Translations under genes and position numbers: made by a program
Shown here: positions 1-10,275 of the stretch, piece by piece
Position numbering within the stretch: position 1 is the first letter of the stretch
Layout: each line of letters begins with the position of its first letter
Assembly (NCBI GenBank): GCA_964017065.1
Contig: OZ024785.1
Span: 10,123,086 to 10,187,085, forward strand
From: Haliclona indistincta
Taxonomy: Eukaryota > Porifera > Demospongiae > Haplosclerida > Chalinidae
Length of the DNA: 64,000 bases
Direction of reading: 5' to 3'
Notes under the pieces: model-generated
Told to the model about the DNA's origin: nothing
The model's input: only the letters and a program-made list of their open reading frames with translations
Databases searched by the model: none

Positions 1-627
1 TACATATAAACTTCACAACTAGTGGACAGTATGTGACAGTGGTCAGGGAATAATTTATGTCCAAGTTTGTATTGTTTTAAAACTTATAGCCCTGGTTCAA
101 ACAGTAGGGCTGCACTAGCCTGCACATGTAAGGGGACCGATTACACACAATTGCAATTGATCAATTATAGTCACACTGCACTACACTACAGGTAGAGTTA
201 GTTTGAGTGCACAGTTTCATACATAGCTGTTGAAATCACTTTCTGATCTGGAAAACCATAAGCCTCATTAACTGTTGTAAATGGATCATTTCCAGTCTTT
301 TCACCATTTCCTGCACACAATAACCAAGTGCTTGGTATACATACATTTACTTTGCATAGTGAAAGTCAACTAATAATTGCTAGGCTGGTTACAATGCGAC
401 ACATTAGCTTGTGCTGTGTTGCGTCAATGCAACGCGTACATTTGTACTATACAAATACACATGTAAAGGCAAAATGATGCGCTGTATCCTACAAGCCCCT
501 CCATCATCACATTGTAAACCGACATACCTTTATGTGCATAGTTGAATGAATTTCGTTGAATTACGCATGTATGGTGCAGCACAGCCAACACCAGTATAAA
601 ACTAAACAAAGAGAAAGTTAAACTAAC

Positions 628-1920
628 CTGATTTCTTCCTAACACACAACAAGACAATAATAGCAAAGAAACTAGATGTACTCAATCCAAGAAGATAAGC
701 AACAATAATACCAAGAGAAAGTCCTAGCAAGCAATCTGCTGTAGGATAAGAATATAACTTCATTGTGCAATCAGTTATGCATAATACATGCTACAGTCCA
801 ACAGTCTTACCTGCTGGTTGAGAAGTCGACATTTTTGTAGTTGGTGAGATGGATGTAGAACCATATTGTTGGCAAAAATCCGAAGCTGAGAAAAATTCAC
901 GAGTAGCATTGATAAGATAATGAGTGCTGCTTACTGATATTCACAGGCAATGTAATTTGGTTCAGCTCATTCTCAGCAATAACCGTAATATTGGTCCAGT
1001 TTTGAATCTAATTGAAACAACAACATGGTTCTCATCATACCACAAGACAATGTCTTTATAACAACCTCAATAGTGATCAATACTGTTGAACTGCTGGTGT
1101 CATTTGAAGTGCACACATTCAATGCAGGGTCTGAAGTTAACAAAAATAAATAGCAATGATTGATAATAACAATACCTGGTATTGATACACACGATGATAT
1201 TGGTATAGTGTTGTTAGCAGGTAAGCTGCTACCAGCAGGATTGATAGCAGTGACACTCCACACATACTGATCACACTCTGATGTGGAGTCACTGGTAGTG
1301 ATGCTGTCTCTACTGATAGTGATGGTGGTGGAGGAGGTATTGAACATTGTGATGATACTGGTGTTGGTCCACACTGTGATAGTGTAGTGTAGCTTTACTG
1401 GAGAGGATGGAGCACTCCATGATAATATCAGAGCATTGTCACTGGACTGTGTTGCTGTGAGATTTGATGGTACCTCAGGAAGACCTGCATTTGAAACGTA
1501 GACACAGCCTGCATGGTGCAGTTACCACTCACCATAAGCTATCAGAGTAGCATTTTTGCTACTTAGAACCTTGAACACAGTACTCGAAACTTGCACAACG
1601 ACAAAACATTGAATAAAGCTAGTAGTGGTGACGAAGTCGTGTGTCACTGTTCGCTGAAGAGTGCTAATTTCGAGCGATCCATTGGTGATTTCACTGTCAA
1701 CATCGCCAGACAAGGACACGTCGCCCACTATCCAGAAATAAGACTGAAAAATTCCGCCTGATAGCTTAGTTGTATTCATTACACACGTAAACGACACTGT
1801 AGCCCCGAGTGCAGCGATAATATTCATTGGTTCAGGACCATTGATCAACGTACTAGTTGTCGTCATCATCATGCTCACTACAACAGCGAATACAACAGCA
1901 GATTTGCTCTGGCACTCCAT
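628..1920 (-). CDS. Ig/fibronectin-III single-pass receptor (3' end unresolved)
   Basis: The start at 1920 gives a hydrophobic signal-like N-terminus (MECQSKSAVVFAVVVSMMM), then an Ig-like segment with paired cysteines (FTCVMN and IQCFVVV) in the exon down to about 1525. An exon at about 1190-1487 encodes a fibronectin type III domain (LPEVPSNLTA, LSWSAP, YVWSVTAINPAG). Shorter exons follow, at about 1061-1132, 930-1009 and 810-890. The exon at 628-741 encodes a transmembrane helix (LGIIVAYLLGLSTSSFFAII) with a basic stop-transfer end (VRKKS). It is therefore a cell-surface receptor or adhesion protein with an N-terminal ectodomain. Cytoplasmic exons should lie below 628, but I could not identify them, so the C-terminus is open. 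The ligand is unknown. Small exon limits are approximate. Confidence 0.65.
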
Positions 1921-1992
1921 TTAGGCTCAAGACAATCGTGAGAAGCAGCAGGATCTGTCAACATATCATGACAACCTTTTTTATCCCTATGT

Positions 1993-2052
1993 GCAAGAGT
2001 TTGCTGCACCCATTCAAGTTTGCTGCACCCATTCAAGTTTGCTGCACCCATT
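1993..2052. repeat. Three tandem copies of a 19-bp unit
   Basis: The unit GTTTGCTGCACCCATTCAA occurs three times in direct succession, just upstream of the start codon of the minus-strand receptor gene. It may lie in that gene's 5' UTR or promoter. No function can be read from it. Confidence 0.85.
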
Positions 2053-2059
2053 CAATAAC

Positions 2060-4398
2060 ACTACTTTGAAACAGAATTGAACACAAACAACGTTTGCAGT
2101 GTACTGTGATTTAACAAGTGCATTATAGTATCATACCATGTTGTGTACTACTGAAACTGTCACTGTTATTGCTGCTGATGCAATTTAATTTTAGGATTTA
2201 GCTAAGGACTGGTTGAGAGTTGACGAACAGTGATGTGTGTGTGAATAAAAATGTTCAAAAGGCACATGCCAGGAGAATTTCACGACTGTTCGTGGGTGTT
2301 TTGGTCTTGACACTGCTCGCGTAAAGGCGCTAGGCGAGAGGAAGAAAGAAAGAAGAAAAAGTCGATTTTCACCGTTTCCAGGTTCGTCACTTTAGTAACA
2401 ATTTCGAGCAATCTCCTTGCTACTGTAAGATGGGGCAACGCCAGAGAGCAGATCTAAGTGTCTTTGAACGTATAAAATTCATCACCAGGCGAAATATCAG
2501 CGTTTGAACGCTAATACATTGTATGTAGCCGCCATCTTCTTTTCTCGTTCATCCCTACATAGAGAGTCACTACCGTGCCTCCCTAATACTAGCCTAAATT
2601 CTTCCACATTAGGTTTGTTGCTCATTTACATGGTCATTATCATTGATAATCAATTGACCATCTTACTTGTAGAATCCTAGGATAATTTGCAGTTCACTGT
2701 TTCTACTACTTTCTTCATCTGTTGCCCCTCATTGTCCTCATACACTTTTTGACAACAAAATGCTTTACAGATATATACTTGCATGCAACTTTGTTCTTGA
2801 GAATAAGACTTTCCATCTACAGACGATGACTGGGTCAGAGAGCAGATGTTACTGCATCTCATGGGTGAAATGCCTGGCCACCTCATCCTGTGGCCGAGCC
2901 TTCGAAATCATAGCCGAAAGCTGCTTAACAGCATTAGCTGAGAGGTTTTCCACTTCCTTATGACTGTTTGGCACTGCTCAGCATCAACAGAAACCATCTC
3001 CTGTGTCATGCACTACACAGATTTGTGCAAAATTGCAATTATTTCCCATTACTGATTCCCAAATTGCAAATTTGCTGACAAGGCGATTTGGTGATCTAGA
3101 TGTGTTGGACATCAACTTAGCTGCTGAGCTAGTGAAAAATACTGCATCTCATGGGTGAAATGCATGGTTTTACTGCAGTTCTGTCTGTTCTGAGTCTCCT
3201 CTATTGAACAGCGGTTGGCCACACTGATCGTGTTCTTGTAGAGACATAAAACCCAGAATTTTCATATATCCTCTGGAAATTAAATTGACTACAAGCCATC
3301 AATCCTGCATACCTAGGGTTGAGTCTCTGTGTATAGTTCCCTAAGTACTCCCTTTGATACTTTTGTCGAGCTTGTAAGTGAACATTTAGATGCAAGCAGA
3401 GCTCCTTCAATTTTTGGAGTACTTTTTCTGCTACTTCTCTCCATGCATGGTTAAGTATAGATTACAACAAGAGGTCAACTACATCACATGCAGTAGCGCT
3501 GTATTGAAGAGGTGAAGTGAGTGTAGCAATCTAGGCACAGGGTGTGATTGTGAAAGGGAACTACTGGAGTCTGTGGTAGATATGTCATTGCAGACATACT
3601 CAGGCCTCTTGTTGATTCTGACTAAGTGGTCATAAAAGAAAAAATTCTGGATTCAATTGGTTACTGGTAGTTTACCAATGGGCTCTCTTTGCAGAAAGCT
3701 GCATCACAGCACTATATGCTGGCCATAGTCTTGAGTTCTTTCTATCTGGACTAGCCCATCTTTGTAGTACTGCACAATTTGGCATGTAGACATACTCTCT
3801 GTAGTACCACAGTTCAACTCTTCCACTAATACAATAGATGAGCTTGCCATGACTTCTTGTCTCCTCTTTTGAAAGTACACAGCAAGAAGTGTCGTGACTG
3901 TGCCAGATTAAAATTATCTATGGTGAGCACAACTGATACTGTAGAGTGTGAACATGATGGTGTGCCAAGAAATTGCAGTGCCTCATGATCAGCATAGTCC
4001 AGGCAGACTTATGATTTTTATCTTATCTTCTCTAATTATGTCTCATACATTGTCTGCACTATAACAAAGTCATCCTGACCCAGTGTGACATTAGTAGAAA
4101 CAATGATTACATCACAAACCATATACGTGTTTGGATTCAAACTATATGTTTGACTCTCTGCAGTTGAACTCATAAAACAACATGATCAGTGACAGCTTTT
4201 TGAAGTTTAATTGCAGGCTTTGGTTACATTGTTTCTTCTTCAGCAGCAGTTCTAATTCTCATATACACAAAGATTGAAAACTGGAACTCGATCTTAGACA
4301 TCATGCATGTCCTTAATTGTAGCTTAACAATACATGTAACTATTGAAAATGTCAAGATCATCTGTGTCTAAAGTATATACTTTTGCACATGATATTTT
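2060..4398. other. Intergenic region with degenerate coding-like fragments
   Basis: No intact gene was recognised. On the minus strand short open stretches look like decayed protein sequence, for example at 3200-3420, around 2870-2960 and around 3830-4020, but stops interrupt them and I recognise no family. A 24-bp string (TACTGCATCTCATGGGTGAA plus four bases) occurs twice, near 2851 and 3142, in the same orientation, which suggests an old local duplication. Confidence 0.4.
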
Positions 4399-6108
4399 TT
4401 ACATACAGTTCACAGCTCCATAGCTGATAATATTACTAGTGACTAGCAAGCTGTCTTCATCCTGTGAATGTGAGTTTAACTCTCTTTCGTATATTTCCTC
4501 CACTAGGAACTGCTCATTTACCACCTCATCACGCAGACGATAACGGTAACGTCTAGACACACACAAGAACCCCATCAATGAAAGAAAAATAAAAAATACT
4601 TTCACCATGTGAAACACCTCCCACGCTGCAGCTGTGAGGAACAAATCAGCAATACTTACAAAAAGATAGTCGATTGACAGAGAAGCATACCACAGTCCGA
4701 TCAGTAAGCCCTTGAGCCGTAGAGGAGCCTGGGCACAGATAAACTCCAATGTGGTCATAAAGACTAGAACGAAGGACAATCCTTGAAGGATGTTTGGGAT
4801 AATCATGAGAAAGAATGGGATGTTATTGTTGTCACAATAGAACTCATGGTTTGTGAATTCATTGATGCTTGTGCAAGTTCCGTTGTCATTGATCTGTGAC
4901 ATCAGAAAATAGCATGAACCAATCTCGATTTTGTCAACATGAGCACATTTTTGACCAGATTTCATTGTTGATTGAATGACGATTTTCATCACTTCCTTGA
5001 CTAGACAACACAGCAAGCCTAATCCCATCCTCTTGAGCATGTTGGGAAAGTATTTCTGACAACAGCATCTCGAGAAGGAAAGAAATAGTGGGACTCCAAC
5101 TATGATTGTCAACATTGTCATGAGGAGGGGCTCTCCTATAATGATTAGTGCCCAGTTAGATGGGCATTGAGATGTGTCTAACTCTTTAGATAGTGAGTAG
5201 CCGTGTCCTGATAGATGAAAACCTACTAAAGATGCCAGAAGAAGAAGAATGCGCAAGAATGTCTTAGTGTCTTCTACCTCCTCAGTGGTGAATGGTCCTC
5301 CATATTTGCACTTACCTAGGTCAATACGTGGTGGAATATCCTCCTCCCAGTAAGTAAAGGCACTGCGTCTTTCAGGGCAAGTGTGCTTCCAAGAATACTG
5401 AAGAACTTTACAGATTAGTTTGATCGGGTGGTGACTAATTCCATCAATATAGAAGTGTTTCTTGGAGTAAAGTAAAAGGCTCAAGCAGATGCAAGCGAAA
5501 ACTAGTTGTATAACAGCCATTATTAGAGCCGATACACATGTTATCATAATTTCATATGAGTGTAATTGAGGACGCAATGGAATGGTTTGATCAATCTCCA
5601 TTTTGCAATGAGTGAAGTAAAATACTGGCGCCAACACCACATAAAGTGACAGCAAGGAACCCAGGCTACTGCTCCAGTAGTACCAGTGGATGAAAGTGCT
5701 TAGCTGACTAGAAGAAGCTTCAAGCATCTGATCCATACCAAACTGAATGACAGTCGATTCCAGTAGTCCCATTGCAATCAACATGACTATGATAGACAGT
5801 CCTGAGACGAAGAAGTCCAGGATACGCATTTTGGGAAACACCAGAAAAATGACTGCAGTTATGATCATTAGAATCGTGCCTACTATGGTAGCAACAGATG
5901 AGCCGACTAAGAAGCTGTATCTTGTAAAGTACACATCAGCTAACCAGCCAAGAAAGGGATAGAGAAGGTAAGCCAAAGCTCGACTTACTATAAAGGTCAG
6001 AGTTCCATCAAGGTTGCACATGTGGTAGAAAATCATATCCGAAGCAATGGTATTGAAATGCAAGAGACCGCTGCATAGTAAAACTAGATAGACTGCTCTG
6101 CGAGACAT
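4399..6108 (-). CDS. POT/SLC15-like proton-coupled oligopeptide transporter, intronless
   Basis: One uninterrupted 569-residue frame encodes about twelve hydrophobic segments, with a long central hydrophilic loop at roughly residues 225-280. Near residues 455-475 the sequence LEFICAQAPLRLKGLLIG matches the POT/SLC15 signature around helix 10 (EF-Y-QAP, then a basic residue and G). The helix 2-3 loop GWLADVYFTRYSF resembles the family's G-hA-D-h(R/K) motif. POT proteins are major-facilitator symporters that import di- and tripeptides, and related members move histidine or nitrate. The acidic tail carries dileucine-like signals (DEDSLLV), which could direct lysosomal sorting; that is inference. 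Substrate is unknown. The lack of introns contrasts with most neighbours. Confidence 0.7.
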   Translation of the reverse strand: MSRRAVYLVLLCSGLLHFNTIASDMIFYHMCNLDGTLTFIVSRALAYLLYPFLGWLADVYFTRYSFLVGSSVATIVGTILMIITAVIFLVFPKMRILDFFVSGLSIIVMLIAMGLLESTVIQFGMDQMLEASSSQLSTFIHWYYWSSSLGSLLSLYVVLAPVFYFTHCKMEIDQTIPLRPQLHSYEIMITCVSALIMAVIQLVFACICLSLLLYSKKHFYIDGISHHPIKLICKVLQYSWKHTCPERRSAFTYWEEDIPPRIDLGKCKYGGPFTTEEVEDTKTFLRILLLLASLVGFHLSGHGYSLSKELDTSQCPSNWALIIIGEPLLMTMLTIIVGVPLFLSFSRCCCQKYFPNMLKRMGLGLLCCLVKEVMKIVIQSTMKSGQKCAHVDKIEIGSCYFLMSQINDNGTCTSINEFTNHEFYCDNNNIPFFLMIIPNILQGLSFVLVFMTTLEFICAQAPLRLKGLLIGLWYASLSIDYLFVSIADLFLTAAAWEVFHMVKVFFIFLSLMGFLCVSRRYRYRLRDEVVNEQFLVEEIYERELNSHSQDEDSLLVTSNIISYGAVNCM

Positions 6109-6787
6109 AACTGTATGAACAGACTAGTGAATGGTCATGATGACTGCTATTTATACTATGATCACACTGCTACAGGTAGACACAGACAAAATGATCTTAT
6201 ATCAACCGACTGTGTTTAAGACAACATGCACTTTGAAAAACCTGGAAACAGTACAGGAACTGACCTTTACCCTGCGATACTCGGAATTGTTAGTTGCTTC
6301 CCAATGATGGGTGGGTTTACCCACGACCAGGATAAGTATGTAGCATTGAACAAATAAATAATAACAACAAAAAGTGAGCACTTCTATGAGTATACGTGTG
6401 AATTGTGTTCTAATTTGCTCACAAAACAAGGCATGCTTAAATTTTGGCTTTTTACCCATTACAAAAAGTTGTGAATCAGAAGTTAATTTTGACAGTCGTC
6501 AGGTAAATCACTAAATTGACAACAGTTTTCTATAATTCAAACAAGCATAGCAATGATTTTATGCTGGTTTCACTAATTAGGGCTCTAGGGCAGATGTTTA
6601 GTACACATTGTGTAATTAGTGTTAATGTAGTGTTACATACACAATAAACGTTTCTGCAAGATTCTTATGCGATATGTTTACTAAATTTGTACATGGTTCA
6701 GTTATCTTTGCATAGGCCCCCACAACACTGCTATAAGTAGATTGTGCAAGTGCGTAGTATTGCATGCACACTATACTTATTTCAACC
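6109..6787. other. Intergenic, nothing recognised
   Basis: AT-rich sequence lies between the transporter start and the next gene. A TATA-like string (CTATAAGTAG, about 6730) sits roughly 55 bp before the start codon of the plus-strand gene and could be its core promoter. I saw no other genes or repeats. Confidence 0.4.
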
Positions 6788-8054
6788 ATGATTTTTAACT
6801 ACACAGCAGGGCTTGTTCTTCTACTGGTAGTGCTTGTATGCTGCGATATAAACTATGGTGAGTGATATGAAAGATATAATGTGTTACTCATAAGCTCTAA
6901 CCTGAACAGCCCATGCAGAGAATGATGCTGGATCAGTGTCAGACAGTTCAACATGGAGTAACTCAGGATCAGGCTCAGCTGATAACGATGAAACCGACAA
7001 TTCAAATAGTTTTTCATCAACAATGAGTATAGACAATGATGAGAGTTCAGTGACAATAATTAATGGGAACACACCATTGCCTTCTGTTACTCCATCATCT
7101 ACACCAAACACAACACAATCACAATCACTGCCAGTAGCAATTATTGCCGGTGGTGCTGCTGGAGGTGGATTGCTGCTGCTGTTGCTACTATTCTGTGTCT
7201 GCCTAACATGCTGTTGCTGTTGGAAAAAAAGACGTTATAACTATAAACTGGACAAGAAAGGTAACTAAAACTAGCAGTAAAGGTAGTGATGCACCACTAG
7301 GTCGTGTATCAATGCATTGTAACAATGGATAAGTGTAATAATAAGTGATCTATTATTATTATTCAGGAGAAATTAAGGTCCATGCAAGTTTTGGCGAGCC
7401 AGCGTTCGATGGTTTAGGGTATGAATCTTTTAAATTTGTTTCAATTTGGTATTTTTTATGTGTTACAGTAGTGTACATGTACTGATACAAGAGCCAGATT
7501 CTGATGAAGAAGAACTGAAACTGGACGATCAAACTGAAGTGACAACAACCTCGTTTGGAGTCAATGTTGACATTCCAAGCACCACTGATGCAAAGCCATC
7601 AACAACAGACAAGAAAGAGGAGGAAGAAATGAAGGATAAAAAGCAAAAAGCAGAGAAGGAGGAAGAAATGAAGGATAAAAAGCGAGAAGCAGAGAAGGAG
7701 GAAGAAATGAAAGATAAAAAGCAAGAAGCAGAGAAGGAGGAAGAAATGGAGGATAAAAAGCAAGAAGCAGAGAAGGAGGAAGAAATGAAGGATAAAAAGC
7801 AAGAAGCAGAGAAGGAGGAAGAAATCAAGAACAAAAAAGAAGAAAAGAAGGACGAAGTGAAAAGTGAGAAGAAAGAGGAAGAAACAAAGCAGGAAGATGT
7901 GAAAGCAGAAGAGAAGGATGAAGAAATGAAGCAAAAAACAAAGGACAAAGAGAAAGAGAAAAAATCAGAGGAAGACGACAAAAAAGAATCAGAATCAACT
8001 GCTGCTAAAAATAAAATGTCTTCGGCTAGCATTAAGTCATCCAAGCCTGCCTAG
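6788..8054 (+). CDS. Single-pass membrane protein with charged 13-residue-repeat tail
   Basis: Four exons, 6788-6857, 6919-7260, 7367-about 7420 and 7469-8054, join in phase. Exon 1 is a signal peptide (MIFNYTAGLVLLLVVLVCC). Exon 2 encodes a Ser/Thr/Asn-rich, mucin-like ectodomain followed by a Gly/Leu transmembrane helix and a cysteine cluster (CLTCCCCW) next to basic residues, a likely palmitoylation site. The last exon begins acidic (EPDSDEEELKLDD) and then carries about five 13-residue repeats of the form KEEEMKDKKQEAE and more Lys/Glu-rich sequence. That alternating charge pattern is typical of single alpha-helix domains. I recognise no orthologue. The layout (glycosylated stalk, membrane helix, long rigid cytoplasmic helix) suggests a cortical or scaffold role, which is inference only. 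Confidence 0.7.
7614..7830 (+). repeat. Coding 39-bp tandem repeat
   Basis: About five and a half copies of a 39-bp unit encode KEEEMKDKKQEAE with minor variants (KKREAE, EMEDKK, EIKNKK). Unit length is a multiple of three, so copy-number change keeps the frame and only alters tail length. Confidence 0.9.
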
Positions 8055-8185
8055 AACACTGCTTTAGAAAATAAACACGCCCCTGTGCTAACTAGCAACT
8101 TTCAGCATTGCTGGCTATAGTTAAATTGATGCACAAATGTAAAATTTCATAAACCCATAATACAGTTCAAACGTGAAAGATTTGA

Positions 8186-10072
8186 CTATTGTCTTATGTT
8201 AAACCGACGATCAGAGGCAATGTCTCTGTGTACTTGATCCAGATTGAGCTGTGCATCCTTGAAATCCGGCTTAAGATTGAGAGCTTGAGACAAGTCTGCT
8301 TCAGCTTGTGTGTACCGTCCTACAGTAACAATGAAAAGATGACTTATAAGGCCTGATCTGAATTTGTTTTGGTAATCAGCCCCTTTAGAAACCAAAATTC
8401 GAGTCTAGTGATAGGATTAGGGTTTCAAGTAAACTTCTATGTACACTATAGTCGCTGCACTAGTTAAACAATGGATGCTTTTGTTTGAGAGTAAACACAA
8501 AAACACAGATAGGTTACAGGTACTGAACAGTGGGTAAGTAGTGACAATCTATTATTGTAATGTTTGTGGGAATTAATTTTGTGCTTTGATGTTAAAAATG
8601 CTAATCTAACAATAATCAATCAAGAAATGGATGTCGCTGTGGACTGGAAATTTTCAAAAGTTGATGTGATAAATTGCACAATTAGGTTGAGCAAGTTTTA
8701 CAATAAATTATCTCATACCTGTACTATCAGGTGAGTGTACTACACTAACCCATGCTATAGTGTACTATCAGGTGAGAGTACTTCACTAACCCATGCTATA
8801 GTGTACTATCAGGTGAGTGTACTACAGCTATAGTGTACTATCAGGTGAGTGTACTACACTAACCCATGCTATAGTGTACTATCAGGTGAGTGTACTACAC
8901 TAACCCATGCTATAGTGTACTATCAGGTGAGAGTACTTCACTAACCCATGCTATAGTGTACTATCAGGTGAGTGTACTACAGCTATAGTGTACTATCAGG
9001 TGAGTGTACTACACTAACCCATGCTATAGTGTACTATCAGGTGAGAGTACTTCACTAACCCATGCTATAGTGTACTATCAGGTGAGTGTACTACAGCTAT
9101 AGTGTACTATCAGGTGAGTGTACTACACTAACCCATGCTATAGTGTACTATCAGGTGAGTGTACTTCACTAACCCATGCTATAGGGCGGTTGCAATTACG
9201 TCATTTATATGACGTCACGTTACTTCCGGGTGGCAGAAATTGCCCGTTCCCAATGAAAATGTACAGTAAATTCAACACTTTGAGCGTGCACTGAACGCGT
9301 ACGCAAGATCGAGAAGCTTTTTATGGCAGCCGCAAGCTATCTGCAGCTACCAGAAATGATGTGTAAGCTTAAGAAGACGCTAGCAACTACTCAAAAAAAT
9401 TTAGTGGGATGCGTTTTAAACGCACTTTGGCTACTTACAGACTAGCAGGCAGCTATAGCTAGCTCATGGCATCATTAACGCGGCTCCTCGACCTTGCGTA
9501 CGCGTCCAGTGCACGCTCAAAGTGTTGAATTTACTGTAAATTTTCATTGAGATCAAGCAATTTTTGCCACCCGGAAGTAAATTACGTAATGTTTTTGACG
9601 TCACATGCAACCGCCCTATAGTGTACTATCAGGTGAGTGTACTACACTAACCCATGCTATAGTGTACTATCTATCTGGTGTACTACACTAACCCATGCTA
9701 TAGTGTACTATCTATCCGGTGTACTACACTAACCCATTCGATAGTGTACTTGTCCTCTGTTATAGAATGCTACGGCTAGTGTTGGGTCCATTGCGATGGC
9801 TGCTGTATAGTCCTCCACAGCTTCATTAAAATCCACCCACAAGTACTTGATGTGTCCACGAGTGTTGTACACGTTAGCTAGTAGCCTACGAGAGAGTGTG
9901 AAACTAACAGCAACAACAAGTCACGTGCTGACTTATGGTCTTCACTGATCTGATCTGCCTCGGGTCTCTCTAGACGGCTCCCGTGTTGATCTATTAGTTC
10001 AGATAGTAGATTATGACTTTGATCCAACTCTCCCTCCTCTAATAGCCTCTTGGCTTTTTCGTAAAGAGTCAT
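8186..10072 (-). CDS. TTC32: Tetratricopeptide repeat protein 32
   Basis: Three exons are supported. Exon 1 starts at 10072 (MTLYEKAKRLLEEGE) and ends after SEDHK, before a 47-nt intron. Exon 2 (lower limit 9734) reads LLANVYNTRGHIKY ... YNRGQVHYRMG. Exon 3 (8186-8319) reads RYTQAEADLSQALNLKPDF and ends DRRFNIRQ. About 141 residues compare with about 151 in human TTC32, and the pattern LA-YN-RG-IKY, then DF-EA, then YNRG---YR-G and P-F-DA matches throughout, giving the usual three TPR helices pairs. TPR proteins are protein-interaction adaptors; TTC32 has no settled function. Intron 2 (8320-9733) is far larger than the others because of a minisatellite and a MITE. Exon 2 uses the donor GG|GTTAGT, and that choice is required to keep the protein homology. 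Confidence 0.85.
8715..9733. repeat. Minisatellite built from the TTC32 exon 2/intron 2 boundary
   Basis: A tandem array has a unit of about 41-42 bp (plus strand GTGTACTATCAGGTGAGTGT then ACTACACTAACCCATGCTATA) and a shorter variant lacking the ACTAACCCATG part. On the TTC32 coding strand each full unit reads ...TACACTATAGCATGGGTTAG..., which matches the true end of exon 2 plus its donor (TACACTATCGAATGGGTTAG). The unit thus appears to be a duplicate of the splice boundary. The array is split by a MITE at 9184-9616. Confidence 0.9.
9184..9616. mobile_element. 433-bp foldback MITE with ~150-bp terminal inverted repeats
   Basis: The left end begins GGGCGGTTGCAATTACGTCA and the right end, reverse-complemented, begins GGGCGGTTGCATGTGACGTC. 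Homology between the arms continues for about 150 bp, including CAACACTTTGAGCGTGCACT and ACGCGTACGCAAG. The element is flanked by TATA on both sides (9180-9183 and 9617-9620), consistent with a 4-bp (or TA) target duplication. It has no coding capacity and lies inside the minisatellite of TTC32 intron 2. The superfamily is not determined. Confidence 0.88.
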
Positions 10073-10275
10073 ATCGATCGAGATATCTGTGCTCTCGATC
10101 TACTCGGCTCTCTCCGGATGACACCACGCCCACAAGACCACACCTTTTCACCTTTCAGCTCAGAGGTCTCGTAGTAAATACACTGCACATCTGCATCTTC
10201 TTGATCAGGGCTGGCTCGATCTGACCAAATCTATTATCTAACTCTGGTGCAGTACTTGAAAATTGAAGGACCATA
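10073..10275. promoter_or_regulatory. Likely bidirectional promoter, TTC32 / ABHD1-3-like
   Basis: Only 203 bp separate the divergent start codons, so both 5' UTRs and core promoters must fit here or overlap it. I see no clear TATA box. The assignment rests on spacing and orientation. Confidence 0.55.

Noticed and set aside
7529..8044. Antisense Ser/Phe-rich frame opposite the charged tail
   Set aside because: It mirrors the AAG/GAA-rich coding repeat of the plus-strand gene and has no independent support.
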